Below, piece by piece: positions 26,401-41,400 of a stretch of DNA of 64,000 bases. The DNA lies in NCBI RefSeq assembly GCF_003073045.1, contig NC_037599.1:2604001-2668000 (forward strand), given 5' to 3'. The notes beneath the pieces are model-generated. The model was not told the DNA's origin, did not search any database, and saw nothing but the letters and a program-made list of their open reading frames with translations. This DNA comes from Pomacea canaliculata (taxonomy: Eukaryota > Mollusca > Gastropoda > Architaenioglossa > Ampullariidae). Positions within the stretch are counted from its first letter, which is position 1; each line of letters opens with the position of its first letter. A program made the position numbers and the translations under genes.

Positions 26401-29400
26401 TGTGCAGTGGTACAGTCCTGGCTGCATTCAAAAGGAAAAAAGGATTGGGGTTGGGGGGGTGAGAAAAGTTGTGGAAAAGTAGGACAGTTGGCCTTCTGCC
26501 AGTCTTCCTTCACACTCCTGGCTATTATGAGACGAAAGAGAATTTATCTACCTGTTCAGCACCATGGAGGCATTAGAATGACATTTTTTGTTGACGCCTT
26601 TCACTGTTTGTAAAGAGGGAAGGTTGTGGTGGGGGAGGTAGGGAACAATATTACTTAAAAGGAAACCAGGATGAAGTAATGTGGTATCTTCTGCTTATCC
26701 ATAAGCATTTAAAAAGTAGTATTTTAATTGGCGTAATTGTCTTTTCATGTTACAAAATTATTTGTTTATTCCTTGTTATTCCTTGAGGATTATAGGGCCA
26801 CAGCAACATCTCGCCAGTGGACCCAGTTTTTGGCAGCCCCCTTATAAAACATTACCTTTAAATAAAAAATAAAGTTTTTGTCTGCTGAGCAAAACTGCAT
26901 TTAAAAGTAATACAGTAATTTTACAATGTCAGCATAACATGAAATAAGCAACAGTTATAATAAAACCACTGAGCAAAATAAAAAATTTTTGTTTTGTATC
27001 TGTTGGAGAAAATTGTATAAGGAGCAAAGGAGACAGCGACATCTTAAAGCGCACAGCAAGAAGATTAAAATCACTGAATAACATGATACAGCCTGGTTCT
27101 AAAATCAGTACATGATGGGATTGAGGTCACGTTTCTGATTAGTGCACAATATGCGCCTACTTATGTACATATGCATCTTTATTTGACATGTACCACCATT
27201 TATAGTGGTCAGTTGGACAATGGGAGTTTGAATACCAACTAACTGCAGCCTACCAACAAGTCTCACTTGCTAAGACAAAGACATATGGACAGAGGAAGGG
27301 GGGAGAAGGAGAGGGGTTGGGAAAGCATAAATTACTTCAATAGGTGATAGCATGGGCTTAGGAGCAATTGAAATAAATGTGATTACATTGCGCAGGTAAA
27401 TGCTGATACTTGACATTTTTGAGTTTGCATAAGATGTTTGTTTCTGGTTGTTTCAGGGATGCATCATTTGGGCCATGTTCTTACAACCTTACTCTTCTAG
27501 ACTGTCTACATGGTCTTAGCAAAGTAAAAGAATTATTACTAATGTGGTTATTTAACTTATTATTATGGAAGTTTAAGATGATGTTATGCAGTGTATCTTG
27601 TAAAAATCTCTATTTAAAAAAGAGAAAAAAATATTGTTTCATTTGTGTAATGGCGAATAGTTGGTGCTCCTAAGATCCAGTTGTTTATGTTAACATGTAT
27701 AGCAGATGCTTTAACCAGCCAACTTTATTTGTGTGTTGAAATTAAAATGTGGCAAATAGTAAATACCAAATGTAATCTTGAGGGTGAATCTCTTAGCAAT
27801 TCATGCATGTGCTTGAAATCCTTTTTATTAAAAATACTCCTCGTTTCTGATACAGGCACTATCAAATGGTTTCTTTAATTTTGAAACATTTGATGTGGAT
27901 GAGTATGAACATTATGAGGTGAGAAACCTTTACTAAACACATAGCATCAAGCATTTTTTATATGTTTAATGCTGTGCAATATTTGGTAGGAAATGTAGGA
28001 AATCATATAGGTGATGCTGTTCTAGTAAAGGACAGTGCTAGTTTACATTTGGTATCAGATAGCAGTGTGATAGTATTTCTTTGCTTGATTTATGTATAGA
28101 ACATTATGTTGGTTTCTTGGACATTACACTTGTAGAAATGACCATGTGTCAATTCAAAAGACTTGTAGGGAACTGATGTGTTTTGATTCAGTACTCAGTA
28201 GGTGCAACCTAACCATTCTGGAGCAACTTTTTAACTTAAAAATTTTGTTTTCAGCTTCCTTTTCAGTCCTTTAATTTTGGTCTTCTTTATAAGTTTGAAT
28301 AAAAATAAAAAGTAAGATTCTTTATTTGAAAAAAGTTCTAGTTGAAGTTTTTGTTTATTTGTTGATAAGTTATGAATAATCAAGTGAGAAGAAATTGACA
28401 AAAGTCTTGAAAAGAAACCAGTAATAAGTGTTGCCTAATGTAAATATGATTGATTGCTATGTTGGGTATTTAAATAATATTTTACATGCATTTGAGTTGG
28501 TACAACAAAAATAAAGTTTAATTTAGAAAAAAAAATTCCTTTGGGATGAATACAATAGATATGATGTTAAATGCGCCCAGCCTTTTAGTCTACTTTGTTT
28601 ACAGTAAGCTTCTATAGCTTCCTGTCTTTTAGGAGATTCATGATTACCTGTTTACTTCCCCTGGTTTCCTGCCCAATATTACTCATTAATGTACAGTTTT
28701 GGAGTAATTCTTGGTTCTCAAATTCACATACTGGTATACATAGTTTTAAAAAGCTATCTCTAAATTGCAGAAATTACAAATCTGAAGATAAATTTTTTCC
28801 TTTTTTTCTGCATGATTGACATGACTTTTAACTATGGTCACCATTACTGTTGTGTGATGATGACTTGATGTCAGACTTTACATTTGTTTATAACCATTTG
28901 CATTTCAGAAAGTAGAAAATGGTGATTTCAACTGGATTGTGCCAGGTAAATTTCTGGCTTTTTGTGGGCCTCATCCTAAATCAAAGATTGAAAATGGTAA
29001 GTAAAATTTTAATAAAAATACAATTTTTTAAGAAGCAAATAAGTACCTACTGCACCATATTAGTGAGTTCTGTTCCACTTCCTTACACCACACCATGTGG
29101 TAAAAATGGAGAGCTTTTGTTGCTCTGTGGTACAAACTAAGGCAGAAAAACCAGCTGCAGGATAGAGAAAGAACTATGTTAGCAGTGTAAAGAAGAGGAC
29201 TGACCATTCTATGCAGGACCAGGCAGTCAGCCCTGCCAGCCACTGCATTTGTCCAGTTGTTCCCTCCATTGATTAGTACCACAAGACCAGTATTTTTCAT
29301 CTGATTCCAGTCAGGGGATGAATGAATGAATTTGTTATTAATCATAGTTGAAAGGGTCACAAGGCAGCAAAAATGAACATCAGTAAGGAGTAATGTCAAG

Positions 29401-32400
29401 AATTGTTGGATACAATGTCTTTAGTTGTCTGAATAATAAGCAATTTATGTAGCATGTGATCATGCTCATAAAGGAATATGTTCTCAGCATTTGAGACAAA
29501 AAGAAGACATGGACAGCATATGATGGAATGGATGGATAAACAACAGTACAGACAGAGATATTATAGATAAAGGAGACACAGACAGGAATGGGTAACAAAC
29601 GGTGACAACTTAGAGTTAATTACATTAATCTGCCGAGGGAGACAGGCAGTCAGACAAGCCCTTAGATGTCATTGAAGTGAGAGAAATGTTTACCAGATGG
29701 ACTAGCATTATGTAAACTGTCAGGAGCAATGCTCATGGAACAAATGTGTTTTAAATGCACGTTTGCAGGTTTCGATGTTTGATAGGTGGCAGGAGAAGTT
29801 GAGAAAACTTCACCATTCTGCCGCACATAAGCTAAAAAGTTGGTGACCGTATGTTATTGTTTTAGTGACAGGAATAGTTCACATATGGTCATTTTGCTTC
29901 ATTGATGCTGTATCTAAGACCAGAACTATACTTTGCAGGGTACCCACTGCATGCACCAGAGGCCTACTTTCCGTATTTCCGAAAACATAAGGTGGCAGCC
30001 ATTGTTCGTCTAAACAAAAAAATTTATGATGCCAGACGTTTCAAGGATGCAGGCTTTGACCATTACGATCTGTTCTTTGTGGATGGGAGTGTCCCCACTG
30101 ATGTGATTGTCCGTCAATTCTTGGAGCTGGCTGAAAATTCAGATGGTGCTGTTGCTGTTCACTGCAAAGGTGTGTTTTAAGCAGTCTTAACACAAATTCA
30201 AGAGGTGACAGATATTGTCAGTAGCTTTGGTGAGAGAACTGCTACATCATTGTTTGAAAGTTTCATCCATTTTTAATCAATGAAGCGGTAGGTTGATAAT
30301 ACAATAACAATATATGACTTAATCCTGGATTTTTTTTGTGTGCCTTTTTGAGAAAAAAAATTATCACTATTTTTTTTAATGAGTTCACTTGTATTCATTT
30401 ATTTTAACATTTATTTTTGCTATAATAATTTAGTACTGATTTCACAATTGCAATGAAATTTTTCATGCAGTGATTTTTTTTTTTTTTTGCTTTGACAAAA
30501 TTGCCCCCAAATAATTACATTATTGACTGAGCTAGTTTGTCATGCTTATCTGTGGCAAGTTCAATAATGTAGAAAAGCTCAGAGAAATACAGTGCACAAA
30601 AGAGCACTAAATTGTTAGTGCATTCCTGTTTGTCCCCAGATCTTTGTCTCTGTTTACTGCAGTAAGGCTTTAGCTGTGCACTAGGTGCTGGCTTCTATGT
30701 CTTCATTTCTGTTTTCTGGTACAGAGAGTAACCATGACATTCGCAGACTTTGCTGTTTTCAGCTGGTCTGGGTCGCACGGGAACACTAATTGGTTGCTAC
30801 ATCATGAAGCACTACAAGTTCACTGCCGCAGAGGCTATTGCCTGGTGTCGTATTTGTCGTCCAGGATCGATCATTGGTCCTCAGCAGAACTTCTTGGAAG
30901 AGTAGGAACAGTAGTGTGACACACATCTTCTCATAAGCTAGATGAATGGAATTCTAGCATATATTAATGGGCATGGGTAGTGGAGAAAAGGTTTTGAGAA
31001 TGCTGAAGCCTAGTCATGTTAGGAAATTATGTTTTAGGGGAATGAAACTATATCTGCTGTGTTAGAGGGTTAGGAAATGGGAGTGTGAGATGCAATTGAA
31101 TAGAAACTTTCATTTACGTTTTATTGTTTGGGTGTGGAAGCTGTTGCAGATGTGTGTACGTAGACCATAGATATTAGTGTGTAGATAAGGTATTTTGAAT
31201 TAAAAGCAAAGATGTCATCAGTTCCTCTAAGCTGGAAATTTTAGGATAAGGCCAGCAGTTCTTTGCGTTTAACTAATTTTACTCATTTAAGTTAATCAAA
31301 TAAATTCAATTTATCATAGACAAGGCATCTTTAAATAGTAATGAATATAAGATTTTATGTTAGCTGTACTCTAGAATTATTACCATTATGTATGACTTGA
31401 CATATTTTATATAGACAGATTTTTTGTTGTATATAAAATATGTCATTACATGGATTATGTTAAATATTTTGTCAGGGTTCCCAGGTCCTTGCAAGGTCCT
31501 TTTAAGTCCTTTTATATTGAATTTTCGCCAAAAGGCCTTTTAAGTCCTTTTATTTGCCATGCGGTCCTTTCAAATTCTCACACAGGTCCTTACATTTTCT
31601 CTGTGACCCTTTTAAGTCCTTTTATCGATAAAATATTACAACAAATTTATTTCCGGAGTAGACTTTGGCGCAAAATACCGACGATTTTTCGCTGCATTGC
31701 TATTTTAATCACATGACTACCCAGTCTCGCTCGCAGCGGGAACGTCCGTTTCGGCCTTTCGCGAGTTCACTCTCGTCGTGTCGACCACATTTCTTTGTCT
31801 GCTTAACAATTTGAAAGATGCCGGGGAAGTGCTCTTTTCAGGAGAAGTGGCTAAAGGAAGACAAGTATAAAGATTGGTTAATAAAAGACTCGAGCAATAA
31901 ACATTTGGCACGATGTGCTGCCTGCAAAATATCTCTGAATCTTTCATCAATGGGCGAAAGTGTTCTGAAACAGCACATGGTTACCGAAAGACACCAAAGG
32001 CAAATAAAAGTATTTCTGAAAGATGCGCGCTTTTGTGTAACTGATTACTTTCGTCATCGAGAACATCCACAGCCCGCTCAAAATCAGACGGCACCGACCA
32101 GCTCTGCAAGTGTGTCCAGTAAGTTGACAATTATTTATCTTTAGCGATTCATTTAGTTAACGATGTGGGTACTTAGAAAAACACATTAAATTAAAGCGTG
32201 CATAACATTTTGCGGTTTTTTTCCACTCTTTATTAAGCCTATCGTCTAATTTACGGTGAAGCCAATAGCTTAAAGATCAGTAAATAGCAAAGAATTATTT
32301 AAATTAAAAAGTTGAGATTTTCATTTTCTCATGATTCGAACTACAAATAGAGTTTTATACAATCACGAATCTTACTACAGCTTTGCTGCAGAAAATTGAT

Positions 32401-35400
32401 CTGAATTTTTGGCATCTGATCAGGAAAGATTAAAAAGAAAGTATAATTAATAATGTATGCTTATTATCCTATTTTACCAGCAAATACATTATTTTTTGGA
32501 TTTTTAAAATCAAACAATTTAACATTAAAGCTAAATCAGTTAGCTGAAAAATAACTTTCATTTTCAACTATGCTGCCATCTTTATACTTTAACTTAGTTT
32601 AGTATTATTTATATTATCATGTCATTAATTATTGCTTTTTGAAACCTGTCTTTTATTCAGACAGAACATAATGTTTACAGACATAATGGTAACTTAAATG
32701 TTTTCTTTGAATAGGTTTCGTGATGAGCAATGAACGATTGAAGGCAGAGATCCTGTGGACTCTCAAGATTGTGGAATCACACTACAGTTTCAGATCTGCT
32801 GAAAAGTCTGCTGAACTGTTTCGACTTATGTTCCCAGACAGCCAAGTAGCTGCAGAATTTAAGTGCGGTCAAACAAAAGCCAGTTATCTAACTTCATTTG
32901 GGCTTGCTCCTCACTTTTCGAAATTGCTTCTGGACTGTGTAAATTCGTCGCCTGAGTATGTTCTTTTGTTTGATGAATCTTCTAACCATAAGACTCAAAC
33001 TAAACAGCTGGATTTCCATGTTCGTTACTGGAGTGACAATGCTGTAAGGACTCATTACCTGACCTCGGAATTTTGGGTCATTCCGCGGCCATAGACCTTC
33101 AACAAAAGTTCAGTAAGGTAATTAGCGAATCAAACTTCAAGCAAGCTAATTTACTTCAAATTTCTATGGATGGACCTTCTGTAAACCTAAACCTTCTTGA
33201 GAAAATTAATAACGACATGATTACCAATCACAATGTTGGTTTGTTAAATGTGGGCAGCTGTGGACTCCATGTTATGCACAATGCATTTAGGCGTGGGTGC
33301 GAGGCTTCTCAATGGGAGCTTGAGTCATTTCTTACATCTGCTTATATCTTGTTCAGAGACAGCCCAGCCAGAAGAGAAGATTATATAAAAGTAACTGGTT
33401 CCACATCTTTTCCAGCCAAGTTCTGTGCTCACCGATGGCTTGAAAACAATTCTGTTGCTGAAAAAGCAATTGTTATGCTTCCATACTTGGAAAAATTTGT
33501 CAAAGCTGCAATGGAGAAAAAAATAACATTGCCAAAGAACAAATCTTTTGATATTGTAAAAGCTGGAGTCTTATCTACCCCTTTGCTTTCATGTCGTCTG
33601 GCTTTCTTTAGTTTAATTGCCAGTATACTTGAACCGAAAATACCAAGCTGATCAGCCTCTTCTTCCTTTCCTTTGTTTAGACTTACATGAAAAATCTGAT
33701 GCACAAATTTATCAAGTCAAATGTACTTAATAAATGTGAAACTGCCCTCCAACTTGTGCAGGTTGATATATGCAACAGTTCTAACCATGTCAATCTGAGC
33801 ATGATCGAACTTGGCTTCAGGGTTGATAGACTACTGGCTGTAGCTAAGAAACAGTCATCAGTAAACGATGGAACTCTCATGGCCTTCAGAGCTGAATGCA
33901 GAGATTTTTTGAAAGCAGTTGTTCTAAAATTGCAGGATAAATCTCCACTGAAGTACACCCTAGTGAGAAACATAACTTTCTTAAACCCAAAGACCATGGG
34001 GGAAAAAGACAAATCAATACAAAAAATGAAAAAGGTTTTGTTGTATTGCCAAGGTGTGAAAAGGTTTGATGATGTGACTTGTGACAAGGTATTGTCAGAG
34101 TTCCGTAATTTTCTTGACAGTTCTGCAGGTGAGTGGTAGTAAGGCTTTTGACCCTATGACACAAAGACTGGATAGTTGGTTTTATGATGCCCTTGCTGGA
34201 AAAGCAGAGTTTCAGGTGTTGTGGTCTGTTGTCAGACAGTTACTCCTACTCTCTCATGGTCAAGCTACAGTGGAAAGAGGATTTTCATTCAACAAAGAAA
34301 CAGTAGCTGACAATCTTAGCCAGACTGCACTAAAAGCACGCAGAGTAATTCTTGATCATATTCACAGTGTGGGAGGGGTGGAAAATGTTGAGATCTCCAA
34401 ACCACTGATGATATCCGCTTCTAGTGCCTATGGCAGGTATGAACGTTACCTCTCTGAGCAGAAGCAGCAGAAGGAAACAGAAGAAAAGCAGGTCCACAGA
34501 AAGAGATTAGGAGATGAGCTGGTAATACTCACAAAAAGGCTAAAGACCACCAGTGCCGAAGAACGACACCTGCTGGAACTGGCTGACAGACATAGTTTCC
34601 AGGCTGAAGAGCAAAAAAGTTTTTCACTTATTGAAAGATCTAACAACATGCGTTTGTTAGCCAAAGACAAGAAGAAGGAGATAACAAAGATTCAGTCAGA
34701 CATTGATAGATTACAGGAAGAAATTAAAAGGTGTTGAATTGTGACATTCAGAATTAATGTTTATTTCAGTTTAAATAAGCCTGCACAATTCTGTACATGT
34801 ATGCTATGGAACATGTTAAAAAACCAGAACTATTTAGAGGAAATTAGGTTGTGTAAAGAAATTGTATTGTTTAGTATTGGTAAAGCTGTAGGGGTGACAA
34901 AGAATTGAATTTCATCAATGAAACTTTTGCTTATAGTAGATGGATTGCTTTGTCATTTTGTAATCTTAATCTTATGTGTATTAGTATATCATGCTGTTTA
35001 TGTATATGTTTGCATGTGTTACATGTATGTGTAATAAGAATGCTTAAATAATATCTCAAGGTTAAAAATAAATGGGCTGTAATGCTTGACAGTTTCGACT
35101 CATTCCATCTTTGGTTTAGCATTAGGATCACACTCTTTTCATTCCTCATCTGATCCTCCAATCCTTGGCATTCCTTGTAGTCACAAGAAAATGTTTGGTC
35201 TACACATCTGTACAACACTAGTTGCCCTTCCGTATTCGCAAAAAACGCTCTTTTTTTCAAAAGTTCTTTAGAAACTTACTCTTTCTTGAACTTTGATCTT
35301 CTAGTACTACTGTGCATAGCTCTATTTCTATCTCTCTCTTCCCATTAGAGTGTGTGTGCGAGAGAGAGACACGTGAACTGACTTTTGTATTACACCAAAG

Positions 35401-38400
35401 AATGGCTTTCAGGTTTTGCAATTATTATTACTTAGATTTCTAGAAAACTTGGAACATTAACGATGTATGTTATCAGCGCGCTAAGGACACTTTTTAAGTT
35501 ATCTAATCTAAATATGGCAGACAGGCATCAAAATTAACTCTTTGATTATTTATTACTAGAAATACATGTATTTGAGAACATAGAGAAGACCACAGATTCA
35601 TAAATAATACATCTTTCCGACCACACAAGAGAAAAACTTAAGCATTGATGACTGTCACTTAGGTCCTTACGAATGCATGAAAGGTACTTTTAAGGTCCTT
35701 TTTTGGCACCATCCCTGATCCCTGGGAACCCTGTTTGTTCATCTTTCAAGTTTTCTAACCTCTATAGATGTTTGTGTTTTTAGAGCAATTTCCCCTAATA
35801 TTTTGTATTTAAACTCTATGTTTTTGTTTTTATGATGATCTTATGATATATTGGTTACAGGAAACAGGCTTGGCTATGGATGCAAGGGGATTTGTATCGT
35901 GCTAAACATAAAGCTGACTTCAAAGAACGCCAACGAGAGCGTCACCATAGTGTGTCTAATCTTCTGTCCAGTGTAGATGATATGCGGATCCATGATGCAA
36001 TCGAGAATGACAACCGATTTAGCTCTTACGACAATGTGAGCATTTGTATAAGCATTCATTTGTAGAACTTTGACAATTGTCTTAGCTCCCAACCCATCTC
36101 AGCTATCGCAGAAGTGTTTTTTGAGTGAGTGGCTTTGCTGTGACAAACAGAGAGATGTCTTATGATTTGCTTCCCTAGAAATTATGCTGCACATTATTTT
36201 TTCTATTCAGTCTTATTAGACATATCCTGCAAGAAAAATAAAATAAAAAAAATGTTTGCTTAGAATTCCCTTATAATGAATGCTTCCATAGCAATACAGT
36301 GACATTTAACAGCAAAGGTTGTTTTAAAGTTGGGGATAAAAATGAGATTCATTATATGCAGGGCAACCAGACAGGAAGGGGAGCTGTTTTTAAGTTTTGA
36401 AAGGTGTTCTGAATTAGTGTGGTTATATAATTTGCATTGACGTGATGCCTACCTGTACATTGAGGTGTACCTGTGATCCTGTTGCAGATCTATGACCCTC
36501 CCATCACACGTAGCTCAGATGTGGAAACTCAGGGTGACAAACTCAACCAGCTCAAGCTGCTGCGGAAGCACCCTCGCTCAGCAACTACAGGCACGGTCTC
36601 TGTGTAAGTAGACAGTTATCAAACAGGCAAATCAAACTTTTGGTTGGCTGTTGTGTGTTCATGGATTGGACAAGCTTTAATTGAAAGTGAACAAGTTAAC
36701 AAATTTGATTTGTTACAAACTTCATTAATTGCTGGTGGGATGCAAACCAATGTAAACATAAAAGATAAAGAGACAAAGCATAACTGATTTTTTTAACTTA
36801 TTTATTTTTTTGCTGCATAACAATGATGAATGTGCCAATGTATCTATTGTTTGTTTTTTGTTGTGGCACGCCGCATGTATCTTTACTGATATCTCTTTGG
36901 CACAACATGGTGTTCAGTGAATTTTATTTCTAGCACTTTTAAGTCCTAGAATGCTAAGTATTTGTAATAATAAATTTACTAAATGAATCTATTTGAATCG
37001 TTGTCTTTCCTACAAATGTATGGCGGCTATCATATTAGTAAACTCATTTTATGATCAGTAACTCCCTTTTTATTTTGTTTAAATTTTGCATGTCACTGAA
37101 CACCATACCTTATTTGGTGCCATCTTGACTCTGTGAATTTGGATCCACAGTTGCTTTATAACTCCTGTCAAACTAGAAGTAAAATCATTCCAACCTCTTT
37201 TTCAGCATATTTTGCTAAACTTTATGCCTTCTTTCACCCTAGCTTTTCATTTGCCCTCTGAAATGTACTAAGTGTCAGTTTAGGAATACCTGAATCATCA
37301 GAGCCCACTTCAATAAATTTTCAGCTTTGTCTAAACTCAAACTTGAGCAGCTGTGGATTTATGTTAAATGATGCAGCCAATAAGCTGTTAAAATGCATAC
37401 TAGTCAAAGAACATTTTGTTAAAAAATGTGAAGAAGAATGGACATCAGAAGAATCTTTTGATGAGACGTAGTATAATCAATCCCTTAAAACTGACATACA
37501 GTGCACGCGAACACATGTGAATATATGCATGCATACCAGAGAGATAGGTAAGTTCTCAGTATTACAGATAGTATAAGAGTTTGTGTTCACAAATGCAGTG
37601 CGTTCCCATTAAGGCAGAAACTGGAAAAGATTGATGCTCTGTACTTTTTTAAAAAGTGTACGTTACACACATAACAGGAGTTGATTTGTGCAATTCGTGT
37701 CTACTGCTTTGAGCCAGTCATTGCCCTTGATTTTAGAGAGCATGATGAGGAAGGGAAATGCTGCTTTGAGCTTGCCGTTTGCTGTATCTGCATGTGGCAT
37801 ATAGATCTGACTGCCCTGCATGAAAATGTGGTTAAAAGTTGACAGCTGATGGCAGAGATTTATAAAATTAAGAATTTACTTCCTTTCTTCATGTTATAAA
37901 TTTCATTCCTCTGTAGAGCACACTCTGGTCAGAACATGAAAAAGATTTTTATGACATTTGTTGCACTCATGCTTTACATCCCTCATTTCTTATGTCATCA
38001 GTATGCTTCTGTCATATACTGTCTACTCTTGCATGTTCTTGTAGATGCACTTAGTTTCCATTTTCATTGTGACTTTTCACAGGAAGATGGTGTCACAGAA
38101 CAAACTTCTGTAGACTTTAGTTCTTTGGGTTGTGTACAATGGTTTTAATGATGTATGAAAGGACCAGAATTAGTTTCTTAACCTGATTACAGCAGTATTG
38201 CTGTTGGGGCTAGGATTAGTTTCACTCATTGGCATTATTTTACATGATGGGTTATCTTTTCTCCAGAACAACACATTTTGTAACTTGTGAAACAAAAGTA
38301 TCTATACACATCAATAAAAAGCTACTTTTAAACAATAATTTAAGCACCAAAAGATTGTTTTTATTTGAAATTTGCATGCCATTGTCATTGCACAGTCAAC

Positions 38401-41400
38401 TTTTGATCAATGCCCCTCTTCAAATGATGCTACAACATCCTTTTCATCTTGACCTACTGGTGTTTAATAATTAATGTGGCTGAAAACCTAAGAATAAGAC
38501 ATTTGCTTCTTTTCTTTGGCTGTATTTCCTTTAACAGGATGTTTGGAAGTGACTCTTTAGAGAACTGATTAAGTGTTTGAGATAATTCTTTTCCTGATAA
38601 AAAGTTACCAAAAGAAAAAAAAATTTAGTCAATGTAAACACTTCAAGGAACCTGAGCAATGTGGAACCTACTGAAATGAGTGCTTTTGTTGTGCAATTTT
38701 TGTTGAATGAGTTGACTATATTGGTCATATCAAAGAGGGGAGAAAATGCAGGCATGTGCACTTACTGGAATGTAGAGTATTCCTTATGCAAGTGTTAAGT
38801 ACCATCTGTTCTTCAGATCATATTTCCAAAGTTAGTTTAAGTTCACGGCACAGCACCCCTTCCCTTGTGCATGTGTGTGCATATATTCACAATAAGCCCA
38901 GTGAAATATGCCCAGTGCCTGCTGTATGATTGCATGTTTTTCCACAACCCACCTGACATTGTGGTTTGATGTGATGCTAGTTAGTGAAGTACTTGGCCAT
39001 CTTTTGTCGTATTTATTCAGATGTTTCTGATTAGTTCCTCTCAGTACTGCAAACGAGCATCTTAGTAGAGAATATTGGTTGACTTTTACTGCTCCTCTTG
39101 TTTGCTTGTACTTTCAGCATTTTTGTTTTTGTGCCAGAACTTTAAACTACATCTCAGTTTGTCACTGCAGCAGCTTTTGATTAATCTGTGATTAGCATCT
39201 TAACTTTTGCCCACTTTATATGTTCCTCAGCCCTGTTCTATTTTGGAGAACACCATGGAAACTTGTTCAACATATGTCAATGCAAACACACAATACCATG
39301 TAACTTGTCGTTTACACAAGTCATGTATGTGTGTGACCTATATGTCAGTTTGTATACAATTTTTAATTGTCTGAGCATTCTTGTTTATTTTGAAATCTGT
39401 GTTTAAATACTGAACACATTTGTGCATGGCCTTTTTTTGTGCACAGCTTTACATTCTTAAGTTATTGTGTTGACAGTTTCAGAATTGTAAACTTGCATTT
39501 TGTCTCATTCACAAGTGTAGATGGGTGACTTGACATACCTTAACATAAGACTGAAGCATAGGAACTAGGGGTTAGTCATACATCAGTCACAGTTGCTAAA
39601 CATTTTGTGGTTATTAGATTTTCACTATTTATTTATTGTTATCTTTAAATTATTTCCCTCAAAATTTTAAAACTCACCTTTGCTAGGTTGACAAATAAGT
39701 TTATAGACATTGTTTTAGAAAGTGACCTAACTAACTGTAAACATGAATTAGTGATCACAAATTATAGATCACAAAGAGTGGTAATGTCTCATGCTTATAG
39801 TGGCTTTCAATTTTTTTTTAAATCCCGGAATGTGCTCTTTGTGTGTGTATGGGTGAGAGGGTGTGTGTGCTTACCCATGATGCTTTAGGGTATATCAACA
39901 GTAATAATTAAAACAGCTGATGTGGTGAAAGGAGTAAAAGCAGTAACAAAGCAAAGGTCTCAAAGTAATGGAAGCAATGTTGAAATTATTACTGGAGTGG
40001 ATAAGTTAAAAACAGGGCTAGAAACACGTATACTATAAAATACTACGAGTAATACAAGGTAGTTATCTGCTGGTTGATACCAAGAACACATTTTAAATAC
40101 ATTTACATTACGTCTTATGGTGTGGGGGTGGGGAGTGTTCAGCACTTGACCAGCCTTCAGAACGGATTGTGGTTGAGTGCCAAGGTACCTTTGTACCAAT
40201 GTCATGCTTGGTGTGGTTGCTAGAAATACTGTTGTAAACTTTAGTGCTTCAGATTAATTGCAATGCTGCTTTCTAGTCATGATCCAAGCACTTCTTCAGA
40301 AGCTGTTTCGCTTATGCTTGTTTTTGTTTTTTTCAAAGTTGCTTATTTTTTTAAAGATACATTAGCATTCAAGCAGGTGTGTTAGACTTCTAGAATATTA
40401 CACCTATAGTGAGGTATTTTGTAATTCAGTCTGATCAACGTGGAATAAATAATAATAAAATAAAGTAGTGAAAGAGAAATTAACAGAGATTTAAAAGTCT
40501 TTTTTGCCATTCTCATCTGATTTTCTTATTTCCATGCCAAAGTTATCAGTTTATACTTGCATGCGTTTAAAACTTCTTTATCTGACCACCTTTCACTTTA
40601 AAGAGATGGGACAGCTGGAGTTTCAAAAATTATGAGACATCAAGTGATTAATTTGAATAAATTCAGATGACAGATACATAGTCATTTGATGTAGCAGTGC
40701 TTATTTTCGTCCTTTTAACAGACAGCATGCATGAGCTGGCATCAGGGCTTGAAATTTGCATTCCCTTTTTTGCAGCAGAAGGTTACATAAAGCATGTCAT
40801 TACACTGAATTCTTTATTTTTACATTCAAACTTTCTACTTCCATTTTGCAAGGTTTAATGTCAATAAAAGTTAAAAAAAAACAACCATACAAAATCTTCA
40901 GTTTATTTAAACATGCATGGGTTTTTTCTCTTCAAATGTTGCTGTAGTGTAGTTTTTTTTCTGTAGAAAATAGCTGTTTAACAGGCTTTTTTTTTTTAAG
41001 TTGGGTGGAGTGGTCCCTTTTAACAATATTATACTAGTAAACTTCTGCGCAAAACTTCTATATGTCTTGGCACCTTTTAAAGTAGAAAGAGTTTGGAAAT
41101 CTTGATGAAGCACAATATCATAAAGTTAAAGACATTTCCAGCCCTGATGGCCACTCATAAAATTACAAGCTTTGTACCCTTTTGTTTCACCCTCTGCCCT
41201 TGGCCTTAAACTGCCTGCAGTGTAGAAGACGGTAAGGGTCACAAGCGCACTACCACCCAGCCCCTGCGTTCTTCTGGTTCCAAAAGTGCCCAGTGTGCTG
41301 TCTCTCCTCTCAAGTCCTCCAAAGTCTCCTCCACCTCCGTCCTGTCCAACAACCACTCCAACGGCAGTGTTAAGCGTGTCCCTCGCCATTCTCTCACCAC

